Positions 27,370 to 35,830 of a stretch of 64,000 nucleotides of DNA are shown here, piece after piece; position 1 is the stretch's first letter; each line of letters begins with the position of its first letter. Made by a program: the position numbers and the translations under genes. Under the pieces are notes generated by a model, which worked only from the letters and a program-made list of their open reading frames with translations, was not told the DNA's origin and did no database searches. This DNA comes from Catenuloplanes atrovinosus (GTDB lineage: Bacteria; Actinomycetota; Actinomycetes; Mycobacteriales; Micromonosporaceae), in assembly GCF_031458235.1 (NCBI RefSeq), contig NZ_JAVDYB010000001.1, positions 8,519,001-8,583,000 on the forward strand. The letters run 5' to 3'.

Positions 27370-27398
27370 GATATTGCCTACTTGTTTGATAGGAACAA
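27370..27398 (-). promoter_or_regulatory. promoter and possible Rrf2 operator of the sulfonate-uptake operon
   Basis: On the minus strand TTGTTC (27398-27393) and AATATC (27375-27370) lie 17 bases apart and could be -35 and -10. Between and overlapping them is the inverted repeat CCTA-N9-TAGG (27377-27393) in an unusually AT-rich stretch. A repressor bound here would block polymerase. The Rrf2 protein encoded in the operon is the obvious candidate. Confidence 0.4.
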
Positions 27399-27500
27399 TC
27401 GATTCAGTGGTGCTTCCCGGTCAAGGTGATGTCCAGATACTGGGAAGGTGGTCCGGGAGCGTCGGAAGCCGACCGCGCCGGAAAGCGCTAATGTCGCAGG

Positions 27501-28811
27501 GTGGCCCGGAGATCCAACAAAATAGCCGCGACGCGGTACCCGGTGGAGCGCCTCACGCTCCCGAACGGACTGCGCGTCGTCCTGGCCCCCGACCGCAGCG
27601 CACCCGTGGTCGGCGTGGCCGTCGTCTACGACGTGGGCATCCGCTCCGAACCCGAGGGGCGCACCGGTTTCGCCCACCTCTTCGAGCACCTGATGTTCCA
27701 GGGCTCGGCGAACCTGGAGAAGCTGGCGCACTTCCGGCACGTGCAGGGATCCGGCGGTACGTTCAACGGCTCCACCCACCTCGACTACACGGACTACTTC
27801 GAGGTGCTGCCGAGCAACGCGCTCGAGCGGGCGCTGTTCCTCGAGGCGGACCGGATGCGCGGCCCCCGGCTCACCGAGGAGAACCTGCGCAACCAGGTCG
27901 ACGTGGTCAAGGAGGAGATCCGCGTCAACGTGCTGAACCAGCCGTACGGCGGGTTCCCCTGGCTGACGCTGCCGCCGGTCATGTTCGACACGTTCCCGAA
28001 CGCGCACGACGGGTACGGCTCCTTCACCGACCTGGAGAGCGCCACCGTCGCGGACGCGGCCGACTTCTTCGAGCGGTACTACGCGGCCGGTAACGCGGTG
28101 CTCACCGTGGCCGGCGACATCGACGTGGCCGAGACGACCGCGCTGATCGAGCGGCACTTCGGCAGCGTGCCCGCGCGGCCCGCCCCGGCGCGCCCGTCGT
28201 TCGACGAGCCCGACCTGACCGCGGAGCGGCGGAAGTCGTACACGGACCGCCTGGCGCCGCTGCCCGCGGTGGCCGCGGCCTGGCGGGTGCCGGACCCGGT
28301 CGCCGACTTCGCCGGCTACCTGCCATACGTGGTGCTCGCCGAGGTACTCACCGACGGCGACGCGTCCCGGCTGGTCGAGCGCCTGGTGCTGAAGGACCGC
28401 TCGGTCACCAGCGTCGGCGGCTATCTCGGCTTCATGGGCGAGCCGTTCGAGGTACGCGACCCCACCGCGCTGCTGCTCCAGGCGCACCTGCCACCGGGCG
28501 GCGACACGGACAAGCTGCTCCGCACGGTCGACGAGGAGCTGGACCGGCTGGCCCAGGACGGCCTGGCCGCGGGAGAACTGGCCCGCACCCAGGCGCGGAT
28601 GGCCACCCACCTGCTGCGCGACACGGACGCGGTGCTCAGCCGTACCCTCCGGATGGCCGTGCTGGAACAGCAGCGTGGCGAGCCCGGCCTGCTCAACGAG
28701 CTGCCCGTGCTGCTCGCCGAGGTCACCGAGGAGCAGATCCGCGCGGCCGCGGCCGCGCTCCGGCCGGAGCGCCGGGCCACCATCGAGGTCATTCCGGGAG
28801 CGGCGCGGTGA
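27501..28811 (+). CDS. M16-family zinc metallopeptidase, catalytic subunit
   Basis: 436 aa. Inverted zinc motif HLFEH at 59-63 (HxxEH) with the downstream conserved glutamate region (EADRMRGP ... VVKEEIRVN). Belongs to the pitrilysin/PqqL/processing-peptidase family that degrades peptides. GTG start at 27501 has no ribosome site but lies 6 nt after TAATGT (27489-27494), suggesting a leaderless mRNA. It overlaps the next gene (GTGA), which encodes the non-catalytic partner, as in two-subunit bacterial M16 proteases. Confidence 0.9.
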   Translation: MARRSNKIAATRYPVERLTLPNGLRVVLAPDRSAPVVGVAVVYDVGIRSEPEGRTGFAHLFEHLMFQGSANLEKLAHFRHVQGSGGTFNGSTHLDYTDYFEVLPSNALERALFLEADRMRGPRLTEENLRNQVDVVKEEIRVNVLNQPYGGFPWLTLPPVMFDTFPNAHDGYGSFTDLESATVADAADFFERYYAAGNAVLTVAGDIDVAETTALIERHFGSVPARPAPARPSFDEPDLTAERRKSYTDRLAPLPAVAAAWRVPDPVADFAGYLPYVVLAEVLTDGDASRLVERLVLKDRSVTSVGGYLGFMGEPFEVRDPTALLLQAHLPPGGDTDKLLRTVDEELDRLAQDGLAAGELARTQARMATHLLRDTDAVLSRTLRMAVLEQQRGEPGLLNELPVLLAEVTEEQIRAAAAALRPERRATIEVIPGAAR

Positions 28812-30175
28812 GTCCGACCACAGTGAAGCCGGTCAAGGTTCCGGCGATCGTGACCGAGCTGCCCGCTTTGGGCCCGGCGACCACGCTGCACCTGCCCAAG
28901 GAGGCCGAGGCGACGCTGCCGAACGGGCTGACCGTGATCGCGATCCGGCGGCCGTCCGTGCCGCTGGTCGAGGTGCGGCTGCGCATCCCGTTCGGCAAGG
29001 CGCACCCGGCCCGCGCCGCCATGCTCGCGCAGACCATCCTGTCCGGCACCGACACCATGACGTCCGTGGAGATCGCGGCCGCGCTGCAGACCGTCGGCGG
29101 CGGGCTCAGCGCGGGCGTCGACCCGGACCGGCTGCTGCTCGCCGGAAACGGTCTGGTCAGCGGCCTGGGCCGGATTCTGGAGCTGCTCGGCGAGGTGCTC
29201 ACCGCGGCCCGCTACCCGGCCGAGGAGGTCGCCACCGAGCGCGCCCGCCTGGTCGACCACATCCAGGTCGCGCAGAGCCAGCCGCAGCACGTGGCCCGCA
29301 CCGCGCTGCTCCGGCGGATCTACGGCCGGCATCCGTACGCGAACCAGCTGCCCGAGCCGGAGCAGGTCAAGGCCGTCCGGCCGGCCCAGCTGCGCGCGCT
29401 GCACTCCGAGCGGGTCCGCCCGGCCGGCGCCACGCTGGTGCTGGTCGGCGACATCCAGCCGGCCAAGGCGATCGACACCGCGGAGCAGATCCTCGGCGGC
29501 TGGGCGATCGGCGGCGACGTGCCCGCGTCCAAGTGGGAGCTGCCGGCCGTACCGTCGCTGGTCCCCGGTCCTCTGATGGTCGTCGACCGGCCGGAGTCGG
29601 TGCAGTCGTCGCTGCGGATGGCGCTGCCCGCGGTGCACCGCACGCATCCCGACCACGCCGCGCTGCTGCTCGCCAACCTGATCTTCGGCGGCTACTTCTC
29701 GTCCCGCTGGGTGGAGAACATCCGGGAGGACAAGGGGTACACGTACGGCCCGCACTCCGCGATCGAGCACCTGGTCGCCGGTTCCTCCCTCACGGTCGCG
29801 GCGGACGTGGCCACCGAGGTCACCGGCCCCGCGATGCTGGAGACGCTGTACGAGCTGGGCCGCCTCGCCAGCCTGCCGCCCGGCGCGGAGGAACTGGAGC
29901 AGGCCCGGCAGTACGCGCTGGGCAGCCTCCGGCTCGGCGTCGCCACCCAGGCCGGGCTCGCCGGGCTGGCCGTCACCTACGCCGGCGCCGGCCTGCGGCT
30001 GGACCACCTGGCCGAGCACTCCGCCCGGCTCGCCGCGGTCACCATGGACGAGGTCGCCGCCGCGGCCGCCACCTACCTGGCCCCGGCCCGCGCGGTCACG
30101 GTCGTGCTCGGCGACGCCGAGCGGATCGCGGCCCCGCTCGCCGCCCTCACCCCGATCGAGAAAGCACAACCGTGA
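28808..30175 (+). CDS. M16-family peptidase, non-catalytic partner subunit
   Basis: 455 aa, same fold as the preceding gene (TLPNGLTVIAIRRPSVPLVEVRLRIPFG...), but the HxxEH motif is absent (the equivalent stretch reads HPARAAMLAQT). It keeps the C-terminal R/Y region (YFSSRWVENIREDKGYTYG) used for substrate binding. It therefore probably forms a heterodimer with the catalytic subunit. Coupled by GTGA overlaps to both neighbours. Confidence 0.88.
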   Translation: MSPTTVKPVKVPAIVTELPALGPATTLHLPKEAEATLPNGLTVIAIRRPSVPLVEVRLRIPFGKAHPARAAMLAQTILSGTDTMTSVEIAAALQTVGGGLSAGVDPDRLLLAGNGLVSGLGRILELLGEVLTAARYPAEEVATERARLVDHIQVAQSQPQHVARTALLRRIYGRHPYANQLPEPEQVKAVRPAQLRALHSERVRPAGATLVLVGDIQPAKAIDTAEQILGGWAIGGDVPASKWELPAVPSLVPGPLMVVDRPESVQSSLRMALPAVHRTHPDHAALLLANLIFGGYFSSRWVENIREDKGYTYGPHSAIEHLVAGSSLTVAADVATEVTGPAMLETLYELGRLASLPPGAEELEQARQYALGSLRLGVATQAGLAGLAVTYAGAGLRLDHLAEHSARLAAVTMDEVAAAAATYLAPARAVTVVLGDAERIAAPLAALTPIEKAQP

Positions 30176-31107
30176 CGCAGGAACGCCCGGGCCCGCCGCT
30201 GGCACGCACCACGCTGGACCGCTCCGCCCACCGGCGGCGCGACGCCGCATGGCTTGCCTCCGCCTGGGAGCGGGCCCGGGTGCTGGTGCTCGACACCCGC
30301 GCCGGGGGCCGCACGCTGATCTCCGACGACCACCGCCTGGTCCTGTTCACGCCGGAGAGCGCGCCGGACGTCGACCCCGCCGCCCGGATGTTCCTCGGCG
30401 AGGAGCCGGACGGCGGCCCGGTCTTCGCCATCGACGCGCCGCTCCCCACGGTCCCCGGCGCCACCCCCGCCAACCTCCGCGACGTCGGCCACCAACTGGA
30501 CGACCGCGACGCCGGCCTGATGACCACCGCGCTCGCGCTGGCGAACTGGCACGCGGCCTACGGCTTCGCGCCCGGCACCGGCAACGCCACCCGCGCCCAC
30601 GAGGCCGGCTGGAGCCGCATCGACGACGGCGGCAAGCAGGTGTGGCCACGCACCGACCCCGCCATGATCGTCCTGGTCCACGACGGCGTACCCGGCCCCG
30701 ACGGCCGCTGCCTGCTCGGCAACAACGCGGCCTGGGCCGGCGCGCCCGACATCCGGCGCTTCTCCTGCCTCGCCGGCTACGTCGAGCCCGGCGAGTCCGC
30801 GGAGGCCGCGGTGATCAGGGAGGTGGCGGAGGAGGTCGGCCTGCCGATCAGCCGCGTCTCGTACGTCGCCAGCCAGCCGTGGCCGTTCCCGGGCTCGCTG
30901 ATGCTGGGCTTCAACGCCATCGCGGACCCGTCCCTACCGGTCACGGTCGACCCGGAGGAGATCGTCGAGGCCCGGTGGTTCACCCGCCGCGAGATCGGAA
31001 CCATCTTCGACGGCGGCGAGGTGCTGACGCACGACGGGCGCCGGGTCGGGCTCCCGATGGGCGCCTCCATCGCCCACTACCTCATCGTCACCTGGCTCTC
31101 CTCCTAA
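30172..31107 (+). CDS. nudC: NudC-like NAD(H)/NADH-capped RNA pyrophosphatase (Nudix)
   Basis: 311 aa. Nudix box spans 202-224 (GYVEPGESAEAAVIREVAEE...). It is followed by the NudC-type motif SQPWPFPGSLMLGF. The family hydrolyses NADH to NMNH and AMP and removes NAD caps from RNA. The zinc-ribbon region expected before PRTDPAMI has no cysteines here (GTGNATRAHEAGWSRIDDGG), so the structural zinc is lost. GTG start overlaps the M16 gene stop. nudC next to mrx1/uvrD2 and adnAB is, from memory, also the mycobacterial order. Confidence 0.87.
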   Translation: MTQERPGPPLARTTLDRSAHRRRDAAWLASAWERARVLVLDTRAGGRTLISDDHRLVLFTPESAPDVDPAARMFLGEEPDGGPVFAIDAPLPTVPGATPANLRDVGHQLDDRDAGLMTTALALANWHAAYGFAPGTGNATRAHEAGWSRIDDGGKQVWPRTDPAMIVLVHDGVPGPDGRCLLGNNAAWAGAPDIRRFSCLAGYVEPGESAEAAVIREVAEEVGLPISRVSYVASQPWPFPGSLMLGFNAIADPSLPVTVDPEEIVEARWFTRREIGTIFDGGEVLTHDGRRVGLPMGASIAHYLIVTWLSS

Positions 31108-31564
31108 CCACCGCCCGCTCCCGCACCCTCCGCGTGCCGTCGCACGGCGCTCGCGTGGCCCCGTGCGCGTTTCACGCTCCGCTCGCGCCCTCCGCGCGGC
31201 ACTCACGCGCCGTCCGCGCGGCACTCACGCGCCGTCCGCGCGGCGCTCACGCGCCGTCCGCGTGGCGCTCACGCCGTCCGCGCGGCACTCACGCGCCGTC
31301 CGCGCGGCGCTCACGCGCCGTCCGCGTGGCGCTCACGCCGTCCGCGCGGCACTCACGCGCCGTCCGCGCGGCGCTCACGCCTTCCGCGGCACTCACGCCC
31401 TCCGCGCGGGACTCACGCGCTCTCCGCGCGGCGTGCCGTCCGTGCGGGACTCGCGCGTCCCCTGCGTGCGGCCCCTCGCGCCCTCGGATCGCGCCCGTCG
31501 CGTGCTCTCCGCGCGTCGATCAGGCCGTATTCGCGTGATTGGAGATCAGACCGCCGGAATCCCG
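31108..31564. repeat. about 22-bp tandem repeat tract in a gene-free interval
   Basis: From about 31176 to 31445 the sequence is a run of roughly a dozen imperfect 19-22-bp units of the type ACTCACGCGCCGTCCGCGCG. A higher-order 63-bp period (22+22+19) appears twice. Open frames across it are low-complexity Arg/Ala/Ser products of the repeat and are not credible proteins. The remainder to 31564 shows no gene. Confidence 0.75.
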
Positions 31565-31867
31565 CTAGATCGACGCGCGTGGGGGGTGGGGGGTGTCGGG
31601 GAGGGGGTGCAGGTCGCGGGCCTGCCAGGCCTTGGGGTCGCCGACGCGGATGATCTTTACGCGCTGTCGGCCGGAGCGCACCGAGCCCATGGCGGACAGT
31701 GCTCGCGCGAGGTCCAGGGCGGCGGCCCGATCCTGTGCCAGGACGGTCTGGCGCCGGGGCTCGGGTGTGGTCCGCTCGTCACGCACCGACTTGCCGTCCG
31801 CCCACACGGACTCCATCGCCCCCGCCTCCACCGGCCGGATATCGGTGCGGACGATCAGATAGCGCAT
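31565..31867 (-). CDS. hypothetical protein, 100 aa
   Basis: 100 aa, start ATG 31867 with a GGGGAG ribosome site. Begins MRYLIVRTDIRPVEAGAMES and continues with a charged helical part (LAQDRAAALDLARALSAMG) and a basic C-terminus. No family recognised. It is not DUF397, the usual partner of DUF5753 regulators. The open frame continues upstream to 32308, but that part looks like random high-GC reading. Confidence 0.5.
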   Translation of the reverse strand: MRYLIVRTDIRPVEAGAMESVWADGKSVRDERTTPEPRRQTVLAQDRAAALDLARALSAMGSVRSGRQRVKIIRVGDPKAWQARDLHPLPDTPHPPRASI

Positions 31868-32838
31868 GATCCACTCCCCAGCGATGCCGTAACCCTCCGT
31901 GATGGCATCGTGCACTTCCCACCAGAGTGGAATTTGCAACCGTCCACCACGGACATGTCTATGACAGCCATTCGGCCCCGACAAGCGCCAGGATTTCCGG
32001 TTCGCCCAGCGCCACCCGATCGGGTGAAAACATCTCACTTTCCGTAATGTTCCTCGTATTGGTGGGTGGCCGCCACGTCCGTCGTGCGGACACTTGGACG
32101 GGCCAACCACCGGGAGGTGCCCACCACGGGCACGCCGAGGCGTCCGGGCGCGCCACCCCGGTGGGCGGTCACGTGGAGTGTCCGCAACACCGCCCATCGA
32201 TACCGCGGTGCAGACCTCCGGTTGGTCCCGCCGACGTTCCGGTGGCACGTCGGGGCTCGTGCGGAGAAGCGCCGTACATGCCGGGGAGAAAGATCCGTCC
32301 GTGGTCATGGTGGCCGGCGTCCAGAGTCGATTCTCGGAGCGAAAAGCCCTCGATCGTCATGAAGCACGACGAGTTGATGATCGATTGTCTCGGCGAAGGA
32401 CGATGATCGGCGGCCGTATACGTGAATGAGAGGAAATATCGGGCGCGGCGCGCCGACCACGCGTCCGAGGTTGCGCCCGCCGCACCGGACGGGTGAAGAG
32501 GCGAATCGGCGGCAGACCGCGAGAAGCGTCTGGTACGGAGATCTCGGCAGACCGGCTGCGGGCGGCGTCTGGCGAGTACGGGGTTTAGACCCCGGCGGAA
32601 CCGGCTCCGGCGCGGCGGCCGGAGCGGAGCGCCAGCGGAGTCGGAGGCCGCCGCGCGGTTTGCCCGCGGGAGCATGCGGGCCGCACCAGGCCGGGAGCGG
32701 GAATATCGGGTTTCAAGGTCGTCCCGGAACCGGCGCAGTGCCCGCGGGCCGCACCGCGCCGGAACCGGGAGTCGAGGTCCGCGATCGTCCCGGGTCGGCA
32801 CGACGCACGCGGCTCCCGGCCGCGAGGCAGGCGGAAAG
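31868..32838. other. intergenic region without a supported gene
   Basis: About 970 bases. The frames present (for example on the minus strand 32169-32801) are Arg/Pro/Ala-rich, lack ribosome sites and show no family. 31900-32070 and 32330-32430 are less GC-rich and may carry promoters. Near 32680-32810 a GGGCCGCACC...GCCGG pattern occurs twice in diverged form. Confidence 0.4.
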
Positions 32839-33783
32839 CTAGATCTCCGACGGCCGCCGCTGCCCCGGTGGGCGGGCCGCCGTGTGCAGGGTTTCCGCCG
32901 CCTCGGTGAGCCAGTCCATCGAGTCCTCCGGGGAGAGGGCCGCGTCGCGGAGCCAGTCGTAGACGGTGGCGTAGTGGCGGACCTCGTGGGGCTCGTTGAC
33001 GAACATGTCCCGTTCGAGGGTTTCGACGGCGACCGTCTCCGGGTCCTGCGGGTCGGCGAAACGGTACATCGAGAAGCTGGTGTGGACGAGGTACCAGTTC
33101 GCGATGGTGGCCGAGTTCGGCAGGATGCGGATCGTGACGTTGGGCAGGGAGCCGATGCGGCGGAGGTGGGCCGCCTGGCCGCGGAGGATCTCGGGTGGGC
33201 CGGCCCGGCCGGTGAGCGCGGTGTCCTCGAGGACCGCGTCGTAACGTGGCGCGTCGAGGCGGCGGGTGAGCAGGGCCTGGCGGGCGATGCGGGCGTGGAT
33301 CTGGTTCTCCAGGGCCTCCGGGTTCTGGCCGTCGACGCCGGGGTTGGCCAGCGGGCGGGCGGAGACCAGGCGGAGGCGCGCGTACTCCGGGGTCTGGAGC
33401 AGGCCGGGGATGTGGCAGGGCGCGTACTCCCGGATGTCGACGCAGCCGGCCTCCAACTCGGCCCAGTCGCGTTGCTGCGGGGTCATCACCGGGTACGCCC
33501 GGAGCCAGGCGCGGGTGTTGCCGGCGTCCCGCGTGATCGCTATCAGCTCGTCGCGGGACGGGCCGGACACGCCGTAGAGGTCGAGCAGGTCGAGCACGTC
33601 GCCGAGGTCCGGGCGGCTGCGGCCGTTCTCCAGGCGCGAGAGCTTGGACGCGGAGGCCCAGCCGATCCGCTCGATGACCTGGTCGCCGGTGAGGCCGGCG
33701 GTCTCGCGCAGCCGACGCAGCGCCTGTCCGAGCCGGCGTCGCCGCACGATCGGGCTCGGGGCAGGGGCCACTGCAACCTCCAC
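32839..33783 (-). CDS. XRE-family HTH regulator with DUF5753 domain
   Basis: 314 aa. N-terminal HTH (LGQALRRLRETAGLTGDQVIERIGWASASKLSRLENGRSRP) followed by the DUF5753 ligand/protein-interaction domain (for example HIPGLLQTPEYARLRL and MYRFADPQDPETVAVETL). This actinomycete-specific family usually sits beside a small DUF397 protein; none is visible here. It lies in the accessory stretch between nudC and the mycoredoxin remnant, so it was probably acquired. Confidence 0.88.
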   Translation of the reverse strand: MEVAVAPAPSPIVRRRRLGQALRRLRETAGLTGDQVIERIGWASASKLSRLENGRSRPDLGDVLDLLDLYGVSGPSRDELIAITRDAGNTRAWLRAYPVMTPQQRDWAELEAGCVDIREYAPCHIPGLLQTPEYARLRLVSARPLANPGVDGQNPEALENQIHARIARQALLTRRLDAPRYDAVLEDTALTGRAGPPEILRGQAAHLRRIGSLPNVTIRILPNSATIANWYLVHTSFSMYRFADPQDPETVAVETLERDMFVNEPHEVRHYATVYDWLRDAALSPEDSMDWLTEAAETLHTAARPPGQRRPSEI

Positions 33784-33912
33784 GCGTCGTCAATCGTTCC
33801 GCCAGCGTCCATTATGAACCGCCTCATTGTTGCGCGGGGGCCATGGGACGTGCGTGTTGGTCAATTGTCGAGCGCGCAGAACAATAGAAATACGCACTTA
33901 TCCACCGAATGC

Positions 33913-33952
33913 TACGGCCGCCGATCGTAAATGATCACGATCGGCGGCCGTA
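33913..33952 (-). terminator. 16-bp hairpin downstream of the severed mycoredoxin 3' end
   Basis: Perfect 16-bp stem (33913-33928 / 33937-33952, TACGGCCGCCGATCGT) with an 8-nt loop, 15 bases beyond the mycoredoxin TAA on the minus strand. It is most simply the original terminator of that gene, now cut off from its promoter by the element. Confidence 0.7.
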
Positions 33953-33966
33953 TATCGCTGAGAGCG

Positions 33967-34062
33967 TTACGCGGTGAGCGCGGCGAGGTGCGCCTTCACC
34001 TGAATGATCGACGGGTTGGTGAGCGCGGAGCCGTCCTCGAACCGCACGGTGGGCACGGTCTG
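33967..34062 (-). pseudogene. mrx1: severed C-terminal fragment of mycoredoxin (original 3' end)
   Basis: 32 codons ending in TAA. The translation runs QTVPTVRFEDGSALTNPS... and ends AALTA. It continues the TVPTV (cis-Pro) motif of glutaredoxin-type proteins and fits the DGS.LTNPS ending I recall for mycobacterial Mrx1. It has no start: the frame runs straight into the integrative element at 34055-34062. The N-terminal part of the same gene is 8.45 kb away at 42504-42658. This is the left junction (attL). Confidence 0.85.
34055..34062. other. attL core
   Basis: ACGGTCTG shared with 42504-42511. To its left is chromosomal mycoredoxin sequence, to its right element sequence leading into the integrase gene. 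Confidence 0.75.
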
Positions 34063-34075
34063 TAGAGTTGCCCCA

Positions 34076-34096
34076 CTGGCTGAGGTGATCAGCCAG
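34076..34096. promoter_or_regulatory. 8-bp inverted repeat just upstream of the integrase gene
   Basis: CTGGCTGA (34076-34083) and TCAGCCAG (34089-34096) are perfect reverse complements around GGTGA, ending 5 bases before the integrase ribosome site. A possible operator or an attP arm site; no more can be said. Confidence 0.4.
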
Positions 34097-34111
34097 CAAG
34101 GGGAGGAACCA

Positions 34112-35830
34112 TTGAACAAGCCAAGAGCCCTGGGTGTCGTCCGCCTCTCGGTCTCGAACGAGAACCAGACGGGCGAGGAGACACAGCGTAGGCGCATCAC
34201 GAAGAGGGCCGAGAGCGACGAGATGGAGATGGTCGGCTGGGCGGTCGACATCGACGTCTCCGGCTCCACGTCGCCGTGGATGCGTCCGTCCATCGGTAAC
34301 TGGCTCACGAACCGCAAGGACGAGTTCGACCACATCATCGTCTTGAAGATCGACCGGATCGCTCGGTCGGTCCGCCACCTCACGGAGCTGATGGAGTGGT
34401 GCTCGAAGCACGGCAAGGGCCTCATCTCGTGCGAGGAGGGCTTCGATCTGTCCAAGCCGTGGGGGAAGGTGGTCGTCCAGATCCTCGCGGTTGTGGCGGA
34501 AGCTGAGCTGGACGCGATCACCGCACGGATCAGAGCTTCGCGGGAGGCGATGCGGCAGCAGGGACGGTGGCCAGGCGGTCTGGTTCCGTTCGGCCGACGG
34601 TCCGTGAAGGGCTCAGACGGCTTCACGCTGGAGCTTGATCCCGAGTACGGTCCCGTCCTCAAGGAGATGATCCGGCGATTCATCGACACGCCCAGCTTCT
34701 CGGGGGTGGCGCAATGGCTCAACGAGCAGGAGATCCCCACGGTCCAGGACATCGCTCGTCTCCGGTCGGCCAGAGGTGAGAGCACGACGCGTCTGATCGC
34801 TCCGGAGGCCAGAGGCAGGAAGTGGCTGCCGAACGCGGTTCAGGCGATCCTCACCAACCGGTCTCTCCTGGGCGAGTACCAGACGGCCGATGGTTCCGTT
34901 CTGCGAGGTGACGACGGCGCACCCATCATGAGATCGCAGCCGGTCCTCGGCATGGAGGAGTGGGCCGTCCTCCAGGACGCGGTGAACTCCGTGAAGTACA
35001 AGAAGCCGCGAGGGTCATCCTCCGCCCTGCTCGGAGTCGCGTTCTGCCTCACGTGCGGCAATCCCCTGTACTTCACGAAGGCGGAGCCGGCCCGTAGCAG
35101 AAAGGCGCGATACCGATGCCATGGCAACAAGAGCAAGGGGCAGCCAGCGTGCAAGGGTGCGGCGCTCACTGCGGAGCGCCTGTACGCGTGGCTGGAGGAG
35201 TTGCTTCTCATACAGATCGGCGACCTGGAGATCATGGAGTCGGTCACGAAAGCGGGTGACGACGAGCAGGCCCGCAAGCTCGCGATCATCGACGGCGAGA
35301 TGAACCAGCTCACGAAGGAGTTCCGGGCTGGTCGCCTCGAAGCAGTGGCCTACGCCTCCCAGGTTGCCCAGCTTGCCAACGACCGGGAGCAGGCGTTGAA
35401 GGCCGGTAAGGCCAAGCCGGTGACCCAATGGGTCCCAACAGGGGAGACCTACGGCAACTGGTGGAAAAGGTCAACCGAGGAGGAGCGGCGGGAGTTCCTG
35501 ACCAGGCGTGGGTTCAAGGCGTATGCCGGTATGGGCTTGCTCGTAATCACTCCCGGGGATCTGCTTGGCTTCCTTGAGCAGCGTCAAGCAATCAGTTTCG
35601 GTGACGTGCCTGCCGAAGCCTTCGGTAAGCCGCATCTCTGGTGGGATAGAGGCGATTATGAGACCCTCGAAGAGGCGAAGGACAAGCTTTACGCCTCGGG
35701 CTTCTTCACCCGGTTCTTTCAGGACCTGCCAGCCGATGCGCCACGCGCGATCATTGATGTAAGCGATAACCTTTACCTGCCTCGGAATAGCGAATCCGAC
35801 GCAATCGCAGATACCCGCTTGTCGAGTTAG
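34112..35830 (+). CDS. int: large serine recombinase (phiC31-type integrase)
   Basis: 572 aa. Start TTG at 34112, placed by GGGAGGA at 34101-34107. Catalytic domain RALGVVRLSVSNENQTGEE with nucleophile Ser13 and downstream KIDRIARSVRHLTELMEW; then the recombinase domain, a zinc ribbon (CLTCGNPLYF ... YRCHG ... ACKG), a coiled-coil segment (about 400-450) and a long C-terminal region. This enzyme class integrates DNA at short attB/attP sites without host factors. The gene begins about 50 bases from attL, the standard position. Codon use is less GC-rich than the chromosome. Confidence 0.92.
   Translation: MNKPRALGVVRLSVSNENQTGEETQRRRITKRAESDEMEMVGWAVDIDVSGSTSPWMRPSIGNWLTNRKDEFDHIIVLKIDRIARSVRHLTELMEWCSKHGKGLISCEEGFDLSKPWGKVVVQILAVVAEAELDAITARIRASREAMRQQGRWPGGLVPFGRRSVKGSDGFTLELDPEYGPVLKEMIRRFIDTPSFSGVAQWLNEQEIPTVQDIARLRSARGESTTRLIAPEARGRKWLPNAVQAILTNRSLLGEYQTADGSVLRGDDGAPIMRSQPVLGMEEWAVLQDAVNSVKYKKPRGSSSALLGVAFCLTCGNPLYFTKAEPARSRKARYRCHGNKSKGQPACKGAALTAERLYAWLEELLLIQIGDLEIMESVTKAGDDEQARKLAIIDGEMNQLTKEFRAGRLEAVAYASQVAQLANDREQALKAGKAKPVTQWVPTGETYGNWWKRSTEEERREFLTRRGFKAYAGMGLLVITPGDLLGFLEQRQAISFGDVPAEAFGKPHLWWDRGDYETLEEAKDKLYASGFFTRFFQDLPADAPRAIIDVSDNLYLPRNSESDAIADTRLSS

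Noticed and set aside
31163-32047. 294-codon open frame over the 22-bp repeats
   Set aside because: Product is Arg/Ala repeat translation with no domain; openness comes from the repeat.
32169-32801. 210-codon frame on the minus strand
   Set aside because: Arg/Pro-rich, no ribosome site, no family resemblance.
34004-34111. Earlier start for the integrase, upstream of the TTG
   Set aside because: The extra codons are antisense to the mycoredoxin remnant and cross attL; the TTG has a clear ribosome site.
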